DNA of 64,000 nucleotides from JABDBL01 sp963845445 (GCA_963845445.1 CAWJSE010000003.1:744001-808000); one strand, 5' to 3'. Positions 28,234 through 36,490 are shown, numbered from the stretch's first letter. Made by a program: numbers and translations. Notes: generated from the sequence alone by a model not told the origin.

Positions 28234-28563
28234 TCACCCGTTCAAAATCCAGGAGACAGGCATGGCAGTGTATTTTTCGCCGTCCACAGCAAACACCACC
28301 AGCACTTCTCCTCTTCTCGCTTCTCTGGACGAAAGCCAGAGCTCCAAGACTTGCTCCCAGTCAGTACTCTCCACTCGAGCTGGCACCGCGCCCTGCCAGG
28401 ACCAGCCGTTGCTGCGTCGCGCGTTCCGGCGGGGGCTTGTGCCCAGAATGAGCACGGCTTGATCAAAGCGGAGGCCAGCTTGAGTGGCCGCCTCGCTGGC
28501 GATACGCTTAAGGTCTGCGTACGCAACCGGGGTGTAAGTGCGCTGATTAGCCAAGCTATGCAT
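28234..28563 (-). CDS. GC-rich hypothetical protein
   Basis: 109 aa, starting MHSLANQRTYTPVAYADLKR at 28563. The composition is far richer in GC than the surrounding spacers, like the other planctomycete-type inserts. C-terminal EVLVVFAVDGEKYTAMPVSWIL looks like a beta-rich end of a small domain. No family recognised. A TAGCGCTA palindrome lies immediately upstream (28566-28573) and a terminator downstream. No clear Shine-Dalgarno sequence is seen, so the start is uncertain. Confidence 0.55.
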   Translation of the reverse strand: MHSLANQRTYTPVAYADLKRIASEAATQAGLRFDQAVLILGTSPRRNARRSNGWSWQGAVPARVESTDWEQVLELWLSSREARRGEVLVVFAVDGEKYTAMPVSWILNG

Positions 28564-28939
28564 GGCTAGCGCTACCGTTAAAGTCTGTTTTAATAATTAA
28601 ACTCTCTCTTAAGTGTTTTATATAGCGGCGCTAACGCGAGCATTTTTTAATTCAAAAAATGCCGAAAACGCCCAGCCCTTGGGGCATATGCGCGCCATAT
28701 ATCGCATTTTGGGGCATTAAAGTTACCGCACAAATATAAACATTTGCTTGTACACCTTAATTTAAATCATTAACTTGAAAGTAACCTTAATGATTTCTTT
28801 AATCGCAATACACCATAACCCCAACTAAATAACCCAGCCCAAGAAAGAACAAACCAAATCTGTGCAAGCGCATGGAGGAGGATTGTTTGGTCTGGTTAAT
28901 AGTGGGTTTGCACGATTCTCGAAAAGAGTCATTGAGGGT
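28564..28939. other. AT-rich spacer with small hairpins
   Basis: No gene. It contains TAGCGCTA (28566), GGCGCTAACGCG (28627) and a 9-bp hairpin GCATTTTTT / AAAAAATGC near 28650-28672. The GC content rises sharply near 28860. Confidence 0.55.
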
Positions 28940-29013
28940 GGGCAAGTTAACTCAGTGGTTAGAGTGTCTGCTGAAAAGCAGAATGTCGTAGGTTCAAATC
29001 CTACTCTTGCCCA
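28940..29013 (+). tRNA. tRNA-Phe(GAA)-like gene, slightly aberrant
   Basis: Acceptor GGGCAAG pairs fully with CTTGCCC. D arm ACTC/GAGT has loop AGTGGTTA. The anticodon arm TCTGC/GCAGA has a 6-nt loop TGAAAA, one short of the normal seven, with anticodon GAA. The T arm GTAGG/CCTAC has loop TTCAAAT. There is one extra base between acceptor and D stem and one between T stem and acceptor. CCA is not encoded. These deviations suggest a degenerate or mobile-element type tRNA rather than the main housekeeping tRNA-Phe. Confidence 0.7.
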
Positions 29014-29108
29014 TCGGTTACCCGGAAGTGTTCAATCGCCAAGTTGGATTTAGCGATTGCTTGTCCGGGAACCGAATTCGTTTGCTTATGCAACAGGAGA
29101 TCGCAAGT

Positions 29109-29336
29109 ATGCAGTCAGCAACACCGCCTCCTTCGATCCATGCCCAGGTGGTCGCGAACGCCGACGTTGATGCCAGCGCTTCCGAGATCCCACCCCTGCC
29201 CTTCGCCGGTAGACGCGGAAGTCTCGACCAGACAGACTGGCGGTCACTGTGTGGACGGAGAGCCGAGCGCCACACCCCGGCGACGAGCACTCCGCCTGCA
29301 CGGAATGCTCGTGGATCGAGAAATAGGCGTCGTTGA
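29109..29336 (+). CDS. Small GC-rich ORF with good ribosome-binding site (possibly eroded)
   Basis: 75 codons starting MQSATPPPSIHAQVV; AGGAG lies 9 nt before the ATG. The second half turns very Arg-rich, and another frame continues through the stop, so a frameshift may have occurred. An 11-bp hairpin follows at 29363. No family recognised. Confidence 0.35.
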   Translation: MQSATPPPSIHAQVVANADVDASASEIPPLPFAGRRGSLDQTDWRSLCGRRAERHTPATSTPPARNARGSRNRRR

Positions 29337-29362
29337 TCCCGTCCTGTCATTCATCTCGAAAG

Positions 29363-29393
29363 AGCAGGACCGGAAAACATCACCGGTCCTGCT
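29363..29393. terminator. 11-bp perfect hairpin
   Basis: AGCAGGACCGG / CCGGTCCTGCT with a 9-nt loop, 27 bp past the small ORF. No T-run. Confidence 0.55.
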
Positions 29394-29436
29394 TCCTCTC
29401 AACCTTGGACAAGCATCTGAACCATAGGAAACAATC

Positions 29437-29667
29437 ATGACAGACTCGAATGCCTCGGCTATGCCCCTCCGCTCGGACACAACTTGCGGCGCCGCCTCCC
29501 CCAGCCTCCAGAATTCCGCAGCTCAGCAGCGTACTGCGGGAAGTCTGCCCGGGACAATCGCTGGCTGGTGGCACCCCGATGGGGGCGACGATCAGCGAAT
29601 GTTCGAACGTAGTTCCTCTATGCCGGAGCCGAGCAAACCCCGCAAGCCTCCCAAACTGAGCCTCTAG
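29437..29667 (+). CDS. Small GC-rich ORF with ribosome-binding site
   Basis: 76 codons starting MTDSNASAMPLRSD, with AGGAAA about 6 nt upstream of the ATG. Pro/Ser-rich, ending SKPRKPPKLSL. No family or domain recognised; it may be an eroded gene. Confidence 0.35.
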   Translation: MTDSNASAMPLRSDTTCGAASPSLQNSAAQQRTAGSLPGTIAGWWHPDGGDDQRMFERSSSMPEPSKPRKPPKLSL

Positions 29668-29726
29668 CAGGCTGGTCCCCAACTCGTCGTCGTTACCTTC
29701 CCCGAATCGCGAAGAGGAGAACCGTC

Positions 29727-29918
29727 ATGCGACTGAGTCACGACAGCGGGCAGCCTGGTTACAACCCGCACTGGAAGGGCTGGCATCCCTCCACGAGGCA
29801 GCAGCAAGTTAACCGTCCTCGTCTTCTGGCAGTTCACTGCCACGCGAGGGAGTCATTAGCTGCGGCTCGCGCCCTCCATCGCCTCCCCTGGCAGACGCCG
29901 GGAGCCGGGCAATACTGA
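29727..29918 (+). CDS. Small GC-rich ORF with ribosome-binding site
   Basis: 63 codons starting MRLSHDSGQPGYNPHWKGW, with GAGGAGA 6 nt upstream. No family recognised. It forms, with its neighbours, a run of short SD-led frames on one strand. Confidence 0.35.
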   Translation: MRLSHDSGQPGYNPHWKGWHPSTRQQQVNRPRLLAVHCHARESLAAARALHRLPWQTPGAGQY

Positions 29919-29969
29919 AGATACTATGGGAGCCGTGCTTCTAAGGAAGTTACAGCTCTGGTCAACAAT

Positions 29970-30005
29970 GGTGGCGGTGACCTGCTTGACGCAAGCGCCG
30001 CCACC
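29970..30005 (+). repeat. GGTGGCGG hairpin element, copy 1
   Basis: GGTGGCGG / CCGCCACC (8 bp) encloses a second helix GCTTG/CAAGC. Sequence similarity to 30907-30942 extends upstream of the stem (CGTGCTTCT.. and GCTCTGRTCAAC), so it is a duplicated element rather than a chance hairpin. Confidence 0.6.
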
Positions 30006-30092
30006 TCGACGTTTCCAATGAGTACGCGCTCTAAGGATGTTCGGACGTTTCGTGTTCGGGTTCGTTGCCAAAACTTCCCAGGAGATTGCATC

Positions 30093-30284
30093 ATGTTTAC
30101 TGAAGCCGAATTTATCACCGCTTCTCAAACCCCAGAGAGCCTTCAGAATCGCGATCGCGCTAATCCTGCTGACGGTCCAAAAGTCCCCGCCTGGGAGAAG
30201 TTGCCCGGGTGTTCATGGAGTTATCTAAATAGACGTGAAAACGGGCGCCAACGCCACTATTACCAAGAACAAAACTCTCCATGA
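30093..30284 (+). CDS. Small GC-rich ORF with ribosome-binding site
   Basis: 63 codons starting MFTEAEFITASQTPESL, with CAGGAG 9 nt upstream. The start of the frame looks protein-like; the end (RENGRQRHYYQEQNSP) does not. No family recognised. Confidence 0.35.
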   Translation: MFTEAEFITASQTPESLQNRDRANPADGPKVPAWEKLPGCSWSYLNRRENGRQRHYYQEQNSP

Positions 30285-30329
30285 CCAAGCTCTGTTGCAT
30301 CGAAAAAACTTGCCCGGATGTTTCCTCCT

Positions 30330-30381
30330 GGAGCCCGCTGCCACAGGTTGTGCCATACCCGGCAGAACGGCAGTCGGCTCC
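30330..30381 (+). ncRNA. Structured leader immediately before the tRNA-Cys-like gene
   Basis: GGAGCC pairs with GGCTCC at the ends of this 52-nt stretch, with an internal CTGCC/GGCAG helix. It ends 4 nt before the tRNA-like sequence. It could be a processed spacer or part of a larger RNA; this is based on base pairing alone. Confidence 0.35.
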
Positions 30382-30385
30382 CATA

Positions 30386-30452
30386 GGACCCTGAGCCCGC
30401 CGGTAGGGCGCCTTGCAAAGGGGTGATAACGGGTTCAATTCCCGTAGGGTCC
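30386..30452 (+). tRNA. tRNA-Cys(GCA)-like gene, short
   Basis: Acceptor GGACCCT/AGGGTCC is perfect, T arm ACGGG/CCCGT has loop TTCAATT, and D arm GCCC/GGGC has a GG-containing loop. The anticodon region reads TTGCAAA, giving GCA. The D and anticodon stems overlap by two or three bases, so the total is only 67 nt. This is shorter than a normal tRNA, hence a degenerate or unusual one. Confidence 0.5.
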
Positions 30453-30631
30453 GTTGGGGACACGTTCTGTTTAGACACCAAGGTAAGTACCAAGGTGACA
30501 GAACTTGCCCTTTATTCCTCCACAGGAGAAATACCGAAACTGGCTTCTGAAGTAAGCCATTTGGTTGTGTCCGAGGTATTGCGTTACAACGTTCAAAGTT
30601 CCGTTCGGTCTCCAACTCTACGAGGTACACC

Positions 30632-30880
30632 ATGATTCAGGTTGAATCGGTCGAAGCTTACAACCGTCTGCACGCTCAGGTGCCTTACCTGATGAAATGC
30701 GGTGGTCCCAAGCACGCTAAGCCCAGGAAGCAGTCTCCGGCAATCCTCTTCGGCTACGGTCGCAAGTCGACACGGCAGTCGGGCGGGCTTACGGCGCCGC
30801 TACTACCTGGACATACCGCGAGCTCAATCCAATCACCCCGTACCACATTCATCGCCAATCATCAGGGCTCGTGCTTCTGA
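30632..30880 (+). CDS. Small GC-rich ORF
   Basis: 82 codons starting MIQVESVEAYNRLHAQVPYL, with GAGG 9 nt upstream. The first 30 residues look helical and protein-like. It is followed by the second GGTGGCGG hairpin and a T-run. No family recognised. Confidence 0.4.
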   Translation: MIQVESVEAYNRLHAQVPYLMKCGGPKHAKPRKQSPAILFGYGRKSTRQSGGLTAPLLPGHTASSIQSPRTTFIANHQGSCF

Positions 30881-30906
30881 AGAAAAGCCTCGCTCTGATC
30901 AACCCC

Positions 30907-30970
30907 GGTGGCGGTGACCTGCCTAGCGCAAGCACCGCCATCTCCATTTTTGTCTTTTTTTGTCTTTTTT
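30907..30970 (+). terminator. Terminator made by GGTGGCGG hairpin, copy 2
   Basis: GGTGGCGG / CCGCCATC (one G-T wobble) followed by ATTTTTGTCTTTTTTTG. The stem differs from copy 1 by C to T, which keeps pairing through G-U. Confidence 0.75.
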
Positions 30971-31172
30971 CGGGATCAATGTTGATTTTGGATTTGAGTT
31001 TTAATTTATGCGTCTGATATTGATTTAGCCTTAGCGAAAATGCCAAGGTATAAATAGTCGTATTTCAATACCCCATCAGGAATTCACACCACCGCTTCAG
31101 CAGCCGCTCTTTCTTTAGAACAATTTCGCTCTTGGCGCGTAGCCGAGCACTCCGGGAGATTTACCGCTAGAT

Positions 31173-31192
31173 ATACGCTTAATTAAGCGTAT
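31173..31192. promoter_or_regulatory. Perfect 20-bp palindrome before the HTH gene
   Basis: ATACGCTTAATTAAGCGTAT ends 13 nt before the ATG and next to the GGAGG. Its position suggests an operator for the HTH protein encoded downstream (autoregulation); that link is inference. Confidence 0.5.
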
Positions 31193-31205
31193 GCGGAGGG
31201 GACCG

Positions 31206-32070
31206 ATGTCTGACTTGTCGACCTCAAAGCACAAAACGCACGGACCAATGAAGTTTCATGGTCCCGTTCGGACGGTGTTCACCAGTGGCATGGTAGCCAC
31301 TATCTGCGGCGTGTCAATGGGCACGGTGACCCGTATTTATTGTACGCTGCCAGACGAGAGCAAACGCTTGCGTTTCACCCGCGTGCCTAACTCCAAATAC
31401 CGGCGTTTCAGAAGGGATGACTTCATCGACTTTCTCAAGGCGAACAAACTCCAACCAATTCTGGAGAAGGAACTACTCTGGGAATGGTTTCTCGAGCAAG
31501 CGCACCTAGAACGGGTGCAGCAGCGGGCGGCCAGGAAACGTGCCAAAGGTAGAACCCCCAACCAGCCTCCGGCTCTAAAAAGCGCCCCGGTCCCTCGGCG
31601 GCCCTGCCGCCCCGGCCCTTCCCATTCCGGTGGTCGCTCCCCACCCAAACCCCAGCGTGCTGGTCCTGGTTATCGCAGAATCAGACGCAGATCTGGTCAA
31701 ACGAATTACCGCTTCGCTCGAGCGAGAGAAATTTAGCCCGAGCGCATTTCAGGTGGTAAATAGCCTGTCGGCCGCAGAGGATGCTGCCGCGACGTCCAGC
31801 AGCCAAGCCTTAGCGCTGATCGTCAGGGCCGAAGACACATTGCCGGCAGACTTCGTGCTTTGGCTGAGCATTCGCAACCCAAAGGGACAAGAACGCCTAC
31901 TGTCCTTGACGCGGAAATCGACAGTCGATCGGATGCTCTTGTTGGCCAAGCCGATTGAAATGACGCAAGGGCCGGAGCATGATTTCCAAGGTAGGAAAAT
32001 CACACTCAAAGACCGGGTCAGAATCCTGCGGCATTATAGTTGGCTGCTGGATCTAGAGGCCGTCGATTAA
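31206..32070 (+). pseudogene. HTH (excisionase/MerR-like) protein with receiver-like C-terminus, frameshifted
   Basis: ATG at 31206 follows GGAGG by 6 nt. Residues about 20-75 read VFTSGMVATICGVSMGTVTR..YRRFRRDDFIDFLKANKL, an excisionase-type helix-turn-helix. The first frame runs to 31736 but turns into Arg/Pro junk after about 31580. From 31579 a second frame reads PAAPALPIPVVAPHPNPSVL then VLVIAESDADLVKRITASLE, resembling the first strand and acidic loop of a response-regulator receiver domain, and runs to 32070. A 1-nt indel between 31579 and about 31630 would fuse both. HTH plus receiver combinations of this kind are known to me from planctomycetes. Confidence 0.6.
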
Positions 32071-32093
32071 TGGCCACAATAACAAGAAAACAC

Positions 32094-32135
32094 ATAGGAG
32101 CGGGATGGAGCCCCTCCTATTGTATTTTCTTTTTT
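32094..32135 (+). terminator. Rho-independent terminator
   Basis: ATAGGAG / CTCCTAT with inner GGG/CCC pairing, followed by TGTATTTTCTTTTTT, 23 bp after the stop at 32070. Confidence 0.75.
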
Positions 32136-32222
32136 GCCTTAGTAAATATGATCATCGCCTGCTAACTCCTATAAATACCATGTTAAAATTCCTGCAATAC
32201 ATTCAGATTGGCGGCAGATCAC

Positions 32223-33152
32223 ATGAAAACTGCAAATAAGCTCGGCGACTTAGTCAAAAAGGTAAGCGATGAAACGTTTGCTGAATTTGCGGATAAAAAA
32301 TTGCAGCCAAATGACTTGGCTATTTCGCTTATTGATTTAACGAATATTAGTGATCTAAGAGATCAGAATAATATAAGTGAAAAAGCAGACAAAGATAGCA
32401 AGACACTTTTTGTAGACATTGCTGATTATAGAGGGGACGAACCTATTTATCCGGCGAGCATTGTCAAACTATTTTATTTAGTGGCCACGCACCAGTGGTT
32501 GGAAGACAAAAAAATCGTTGAAACAGACGAATTAAAGCGTGCCTACAAAGACATGATTGTTGATTCTTCTAATGATGCTACAAATTATATTATTGATGTG
32601 CTGACAGATACTACTTCCGGACCAGAATTGTCAGATCAAGACATGGCTATTTGGGCCAATAAAAGAAATATTGTCAACGAATATTTTAAAAAGAAAGGAT
32701 TCAAACATATCAATGTTAGCCAGAAAGTCTGGGGAGACGGATCATATGGACGTGATCGCATTTTTGTGGGCAAAAATTTTGAGGACCGCAATAAATTAAA
32801 TACTAATGCTACCGCTCGACTTTTAGCAGAGATAGCCACTGGCAATTGTATAAATTCAAGACGAAGCAAAGCTATGTTGGAGCTCTTGGAGCGTGATTTC
32901 AGTAAAGCCTCAGATGATATTGATAATCAAGCCACTGGTTTTATGGGTTCAGCTCTGCCCAAAGGCTCAAAACTGTGGTCTAAAGCTGGCTGGATGAGTA
33001 CAGCTAGACACGATGCGGCTTATATAGAATTGCCCAGTGGCGTACGCTTTGTTTTGATTGTATTTATAAGCAATCACGGCAAAGAATATTGGATGCTGCC
33101 CAATATCGCCTCCAAAGTGGTTAGGTACCTGGAGGCAGTCCACGCTAAATGA
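32223..33152 (+). CDS. Class A beta-lactamase-like serine hydrolase
   Basis: 309 aa from the ATG at 32223; an in-frame TTG at 32208 is less likely. Active-site motif S79-I-V-K82 fits SxxK, SSN at about residue 115 fits the SDN/SxN motif, and KAGWMSTARHDAAYIE near 255 occupies the place of K(T/S)G. No signal peptide is seen, which is unusual for a true beta-lactamase, so it could be a cytoplasmic or differently exported peptidoglycan-related hydrolase. The stop overlaps the next ATG by 4 nt, so the two genes are co-translated. Confidence 0.8.
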   Translation: MKTANKLGDLVKKVSDETFAEFADKKLQPNDLAISLIDLTNISDLRDQNNISEKADKDSKTLFVDIADYRGDEPIYPASIVKLFYLVATHQWLEDKKIVETDELKRAYKDMIVDSSNDATNYIIDVLTDTTSGPELSDQDMAIWANKRNIVNEYFKKKGFKHINVSQKVWGDGSYGRDRIFVGKNFEDRNKLNTNATARLLAEIATGNCINSRRSKAMLELLERDFSKASDDIDNQATGFMGSALPKGSKLWSKAGWMSTARHDAAYIELPSGVRFVLIVFISNHGKEYWMLPNIASKVVRYLEAVHAK

Positions 33153-34054
33153 GCGAATATTTTATTGCAAAGAATGTCGCCAATATGATGACAAAACCCG
33201 ATCCAGACTCTGCGCTCGATTCACAAGCACTGGTTGGCACAATTGTTACTGTAGAAAAAAGAGAAAACGATTATTGCTATGTTAAAACACCAGATCTTTA
33301 TCATGGATGGGTGGCGCAAAGGCGTCTGGTAGAAGTATGGGATCGCTCTGGCTATCAAAGTAATTGCGTTAAAAGCTTATTTGCCCCAGCCTTTGCCAAG
33401 CCGGATGAAAGATCGGCTTTATTGACTCAATTAGTTATTAGCACACGTCTCTTTTTCACTAAAGAAATTGATAATTTTGTAGAAATTATTTTGCCCGATA
33501 AACAAATGGTTTATGTGCCTAAGACTTGTCTTGTTCACTGGCAAGATTCAGACGCGGATAAAAATATATTTGAAGAAAAATGGCTTAGCAGCGAAGCAGA
33601 CAAACGAATAAACATAATCGCCGATTTGGGTGAAAAGACTGTTAAAACAGCCATGCTTTTTATGGGCACACCTTATTTATGGGGCGGCAGCACACCTTTT
33701 GGCATGGATTGTTCGGGCTTGACACAGCTGGTTTACGGATTGCACGGTGTGCAACTTTTACGCAACTCATATATGCAATTCGAAGACAAAAGATTCAATA
33801 AAATAGAACAGAGTAAAGCACTGGACGAAGCGCTGCTGCAAGCAGGAGACTTGCTCGTTTTCGATATAAAACAAAAAGGCAAAGTAGACCATATTGGCAT
33901 TGCTTGCGGGGATGGCACATTTATTCAAACACGAGGTGAAATGCTGGGCGGCGGTATGGTAATTGATCAATGCAATGATCCTTATTACAAAGGAGTTTAT
34001 ATTGGCGCTTGCCGTCTTTCTGCTGCCGCAGATATCAATATTTGCGCTTCTTAG
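33149..34054 (+). CDS. NlpC/P60 cell-wall endopeptidase with SH3-like N-terminus
   Basis: 301 aa. Two SH3b-like beta domains fill about residues 1-140 and an NlpC/P60 cysteine peptidase about 165-300. Cys188 lies in GMDCSGLTQLVYG, and the catalytic His in VDHIGIACGDG at about 247. The layout matches gamma-D-glutamyl-diaminopimelate (YkfC-like) endopeptidases, which cut peptidoglycan stem peptides. No signal peptide, so a role in recycling imported muropeptides is plausible. Coupled to the serine hydrolase upstream; its 3' end overlaps the convergent hicB by 20 bp. Confidence 0.88.
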   Translation: MSEYFIAKNVANMMTKPDPDSALDSQALVGTIVTVEKRENDYCYVKTPDLYHGWVAQRRLVEVWDRSGYQSNCVKSLFAPAFAKPDERSALLTQLVISTRLFFTKEIDNFVEIILPDKQMVYVPKTCLVHWQDSDADKNIFEEKWLSSEADKRINIIADLGEKTVKTAMLFMGTPYLWGGSTPFGMDCSGLTQLVYGLHGVQLLRNSYMQFEDKRFNKIEQSKALDEALLQAGDLLVFDIKQKGKVDHIGIACGDGTFIQTRGEMLGGGMVIDQCNDPYYKGVYIGACRLSAAADINICAS

Positions 34055-34505
34055 TTTTATTAGCCTTACTATGGGCAAATGCAATCTTCATGGTAGGAGC
34101 TGCAGAATTTGGTCTTGATACTTTAGTAACAGCTTCAGTCAAAGCCTTAAGTGCAAATTGATTAATAGAAGTCCTTTCTTTTTTTGCAGCATTTTTTACT
34201 CCCAAATGTAAAGAGAAGGGTATGCGGAGAAGGATTTTATCTACCGGTTTTTTATTGTCTGACTCTGGAGGATCATTCGGCATAGGAATTTGTGCGCCTG
34301 AAACAATGGCTACTTTAAGATATTCACGCAACAGGTTTGGAATTATTTGAAGACCTTCTTCCAGAGTAGGTGCAAATGTAGAACATTCTGGTATCTCAGC
34401 CACTGCTACCCAATAACCTTTTTCCCCTTCCCAGTTCGACGCTTCGGTTGAGTAATGCCAAGGCAGGTTTAGATAGTAATCGACTTCAATATTTTTTTTA
34501 CTCAT
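34035..34505 (-). CDS. hicB: HicB-family antitoxin
   Basis: 156 aa. The N-terminal HicB fold is seen in GYWVAVAEIPECSTFAPTLEEGLQ, and the C-terminal part (RIPFSLHLGVKNAAKKERTSINQFALKAL) is a ribbon-helix-helix DNA-binding domain. It overlaps hicA by 8 nt. It would neutralise HicA and repress the operon. Confidence 0.8.
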   Translation of the reverse strand: MSKKNIEVDYYLNLPWHYSTEASNWEGEKGYWVAVAEIPECSTFAPTLEEGLQIIPNLLREYLKVAIVSGAQIPMPNDPPESDNKKPVDKILLRIPFSLHLGVKNAAKKERTSINQFALKALTEAVTKVSRPNSAAPTMKIAFAHSKANKTKKRKY

Positions 34506-34746
34506 TTTCTGCTGCCTCTAGAAGTTTAATTACCTTATTTACGTCTTTCGGATGGCATGTTTTTTTATTTCCATGGGGCTTAACTATGAGAATCGGCAGG
34601 TGCCCTGTCTTGCCAAAAACAAAATGCCAACCAACAATATTTTGCTCTACATACCCTAATAACTGAAGAATTTTTACTAATTCTGCAAATTTGATATTGG
34701 ATTTGCTTGTCTTCAGTTTAACAAGCGGATTTTGCTTTTTAACCAT
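34498..34746 (-). CDS. hicA: HicA-family mRNA interferase toxin
   Basis: 82 aa. Basic N-terminus, then KILQLLGY..GWHFVFGKTGHLPILIVKPHG..HPKDVNKVIKLL, matching the small dsRBD-like HicA fold with its catalytic His in a G[SW]H motif. Gene order toxin then antitoxin is typical for hicAB. Confidence 0.75.
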   Translation of the reverse strand: MVKKQNPLVKLKTSKSNIKFAELVKILQLLGYVEQNIVGWHFVFGKTGHLPILIVKPHGNKKTCHPKDVNKVIKLLEAAENE

Positions 34747-34832
34747 ATGTGCTTATTGAAGAATTGCTATCGTATATGATATCATTTTAGGGGATTGAAG
34801 GCAATTATTTTCGTATAAATCAATAAACTGAT

Positions 34833-35669
34833 ATGTCAGACAAGAGCGATTCACATTTAAATATAATCCAAACGAGAGAAACTGGGTTGTGTAATAGCTT
34901 ACAGCTACTAGGCAGTGTGGTTATAGCTTATTCTGGCGGTGTTGATAGTTCCTTATTGGCTTATTATGCGCGTCGTGTTTTGGGCAGCAAAGCCTTAATC
35001 CTCATTGCCGTATCGCCCAGCCTGGCTCAAAGCGAGCTGGACTTTGCACGTCAGCAAGGCAAACAATTTTGCTGGGATGTACTTGAAATTGCTACTGATG
35101 AAGTAGAAAAGCCAGAATACAAAGCGAATAATGCAATGCGTTGTTATTTTTGCAAAACAGAATTATTTCAGTTTATGCAAAAAATTGCTCTAGAAAAGAA
35201 TTTTAAATATTTAGCTTACGGCGCTAATCTCAATGATTTGGCTGATTTTAGACCTGGTCATCAGGCAGCCAAAGAATTTAAAGTGCTGAGCCCACTGCAA
35301 GAAGCCCAGTTAAGCAAAGAAGAAATTCGATATTTAGCCAAGCTGGCTGGATTACCGAGCTGGGATAGACCCCAGGCAGCTTGCCTGTCTTCACGCTTTC
35401 CTACTTTTACTCCTATTACCCCGGATAAATTATCTCTAGTAGACAGAGCAGAATCAGCCTTGAAATCGCTTGGACTGAAGCAAGTGCGGGTCAGACATCA
35501 TGACAATGAAGCACGTATAGAAGTTGGTGCTGACGAATTGGCAGTTTTCTTGGCCAATAAAGACCAACAATCAATTGCTACTACTAAGCTCAAAGAATTA
35601 GGCTACAAAGAAGTAATAATTGATCCCGAGGGCTATAGACAAGGTTCAGCCAATATAATCAGGCATTAA
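34833..35669 (+). CDS. larE: LarE, sulfur-transfer enzyme of nickel-pincer cofactor synthesis
   Basis: 278 aa. PP-loop SGGVDS at residues 34-39 binds ATP; a conserved Cys lies in QAACLSSRF at about 184, in the position where many LarE proteins donate their own cysteine sulfur. LarE adds the two sulfurs to the pyridinium biscarboxylate made by LarB, before LarC inserts nickel. larB follows 31 bp downstream on the same strand. Confidence 0.93.
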   Translation: MSDKSDSHLNIIQTRETGLCNSLQLLGSVVIAYSGGVDSSLLAYYARRVLGSKALILIAVSPSLAQSELDFARQQGKQFCWDVLEIATDEVEKPEYKANNAMRCYFCKTELFQFMQKIALEKNFKYLAYGANLNDLADFRPGHQAAKEFKVLSPLQEAQLSKEEIRYLAKLAGLPSWDRPQAACLSSRFPTFTPITPDKLSLVDRAESALKSLGLKQVRVRHHDNEARIEVGADELAVFLANKDQQSIATTKLKELGYKEVIIDPEGYRQGSANIIRH

Positions 35670-35700
35670 AATCCGCTGGCGAGAAGAGAAAAGGCAAAAA

Positions 35701-36459
35701 TTGGACAAAGATAGAGTAATCAAGCTTTTAGACAAATTATCCAAAGGCAAAATTGGCGCTGAGCAAGTTTATGCGGAATTGCAAGATTTACCATTTAAAG
35801 ATCTGGGTTTTGCGCGCCTAGATACGCACAGAGCCATGCGGCAAGGCTTGCCCGAAGTAATTTATTGCCCCGGTAAAACAACCAAACAAATAATTGATAT
35901 AGCTAAAACTTTAACTAAAAACCACAAAATTATTGTGGGCACTAAGTGCAGTAACGAAATTGCAGCAGCGGTAAAAAAGGAAATGGCCGAAGTTAAATAT
36001 TATCCAGAAGGCAAAATATTGCTCTGGGGAGAAATGCCTAAAAAGGCTAAATTTGATTTTGCAGTGAGCATTATTACCGCTGGCACCGCAGATTTACCCA
36101 TTGCTGAAGAAGCCAGTCTTTATTTGCAAGCGGCCGGTGTATCAGTAAAAAGATTGAATGACGTAGGCATTGCTGGTCTGCACCGTTTAGTTGATGAATT
36201 GCCAAAGCTAAGAAAGGCAAACGTTAATATAGTAGTAGCAGGAATGGATGGGGCTTTGCCTGGCGTAATAGGTGGCTTGGTGTCTGCGCCAGTTATTGCT
36301 GTGCCTACATCAATAGGCTATGGCGCTAGCTTTGCTGGTATAGCACCGCTGCTAACCATGCTCAATAGCTGCGCAGCTGGTGTGACAGTAGTAAATATAG
36401 ATAATGGCTTTGGCGCAGCAGTGGCTGCTTTACGTATTACGCAAACAGGTAAAAAATAA
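35701..36459 (+). CDS. larB: LarB, pyridinium-3,5-biscarboxylate synthase
   Basis: 252 aa from a TTG at 35701. The C-terminal half resembles AIR carboxylase (PurE-like): TAGTADLPIAEEA, VVAGMDGALPGVIGGL, VPTSIGYGASFAGIAPLL and MLNSCAAGVTVVNIDNGFGA. LarB carboxylates and hydrolyses nicotinic acid adenine dinucleotide in the first step of nickel-pincer synthesis. larC is not in the window, so the pathway is incomplete here and presumably continues elsewhere in the genome. Confidence 0.93.
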   Translation: MDKDRVIKLLDKLSKGKIGAEQVYAELQDLPFKDLGFARLDTHRAMRQGLPEVIYCPGKTTKQIIDIAKTLTKNHKIIVGTKCSNEIAAAVKKEMAEVKYYPEGKILLWGEMPKKAKFDFAVSIITAGTADLPIAEEASLYLQAAGVSVKRLNDVGIAGLHRLVDELPKLRKANVNIVVAGMDGALPGVIGGLVSAPVIAVPTSIGYGASFAGIAPLLTMLNSCAAGVTVVNIDNGFGAAVAALRITQTGKK

Positions 36460-36490
36460 AAAGGGGCAAGAAAGACGAAAATCAAAGGAG

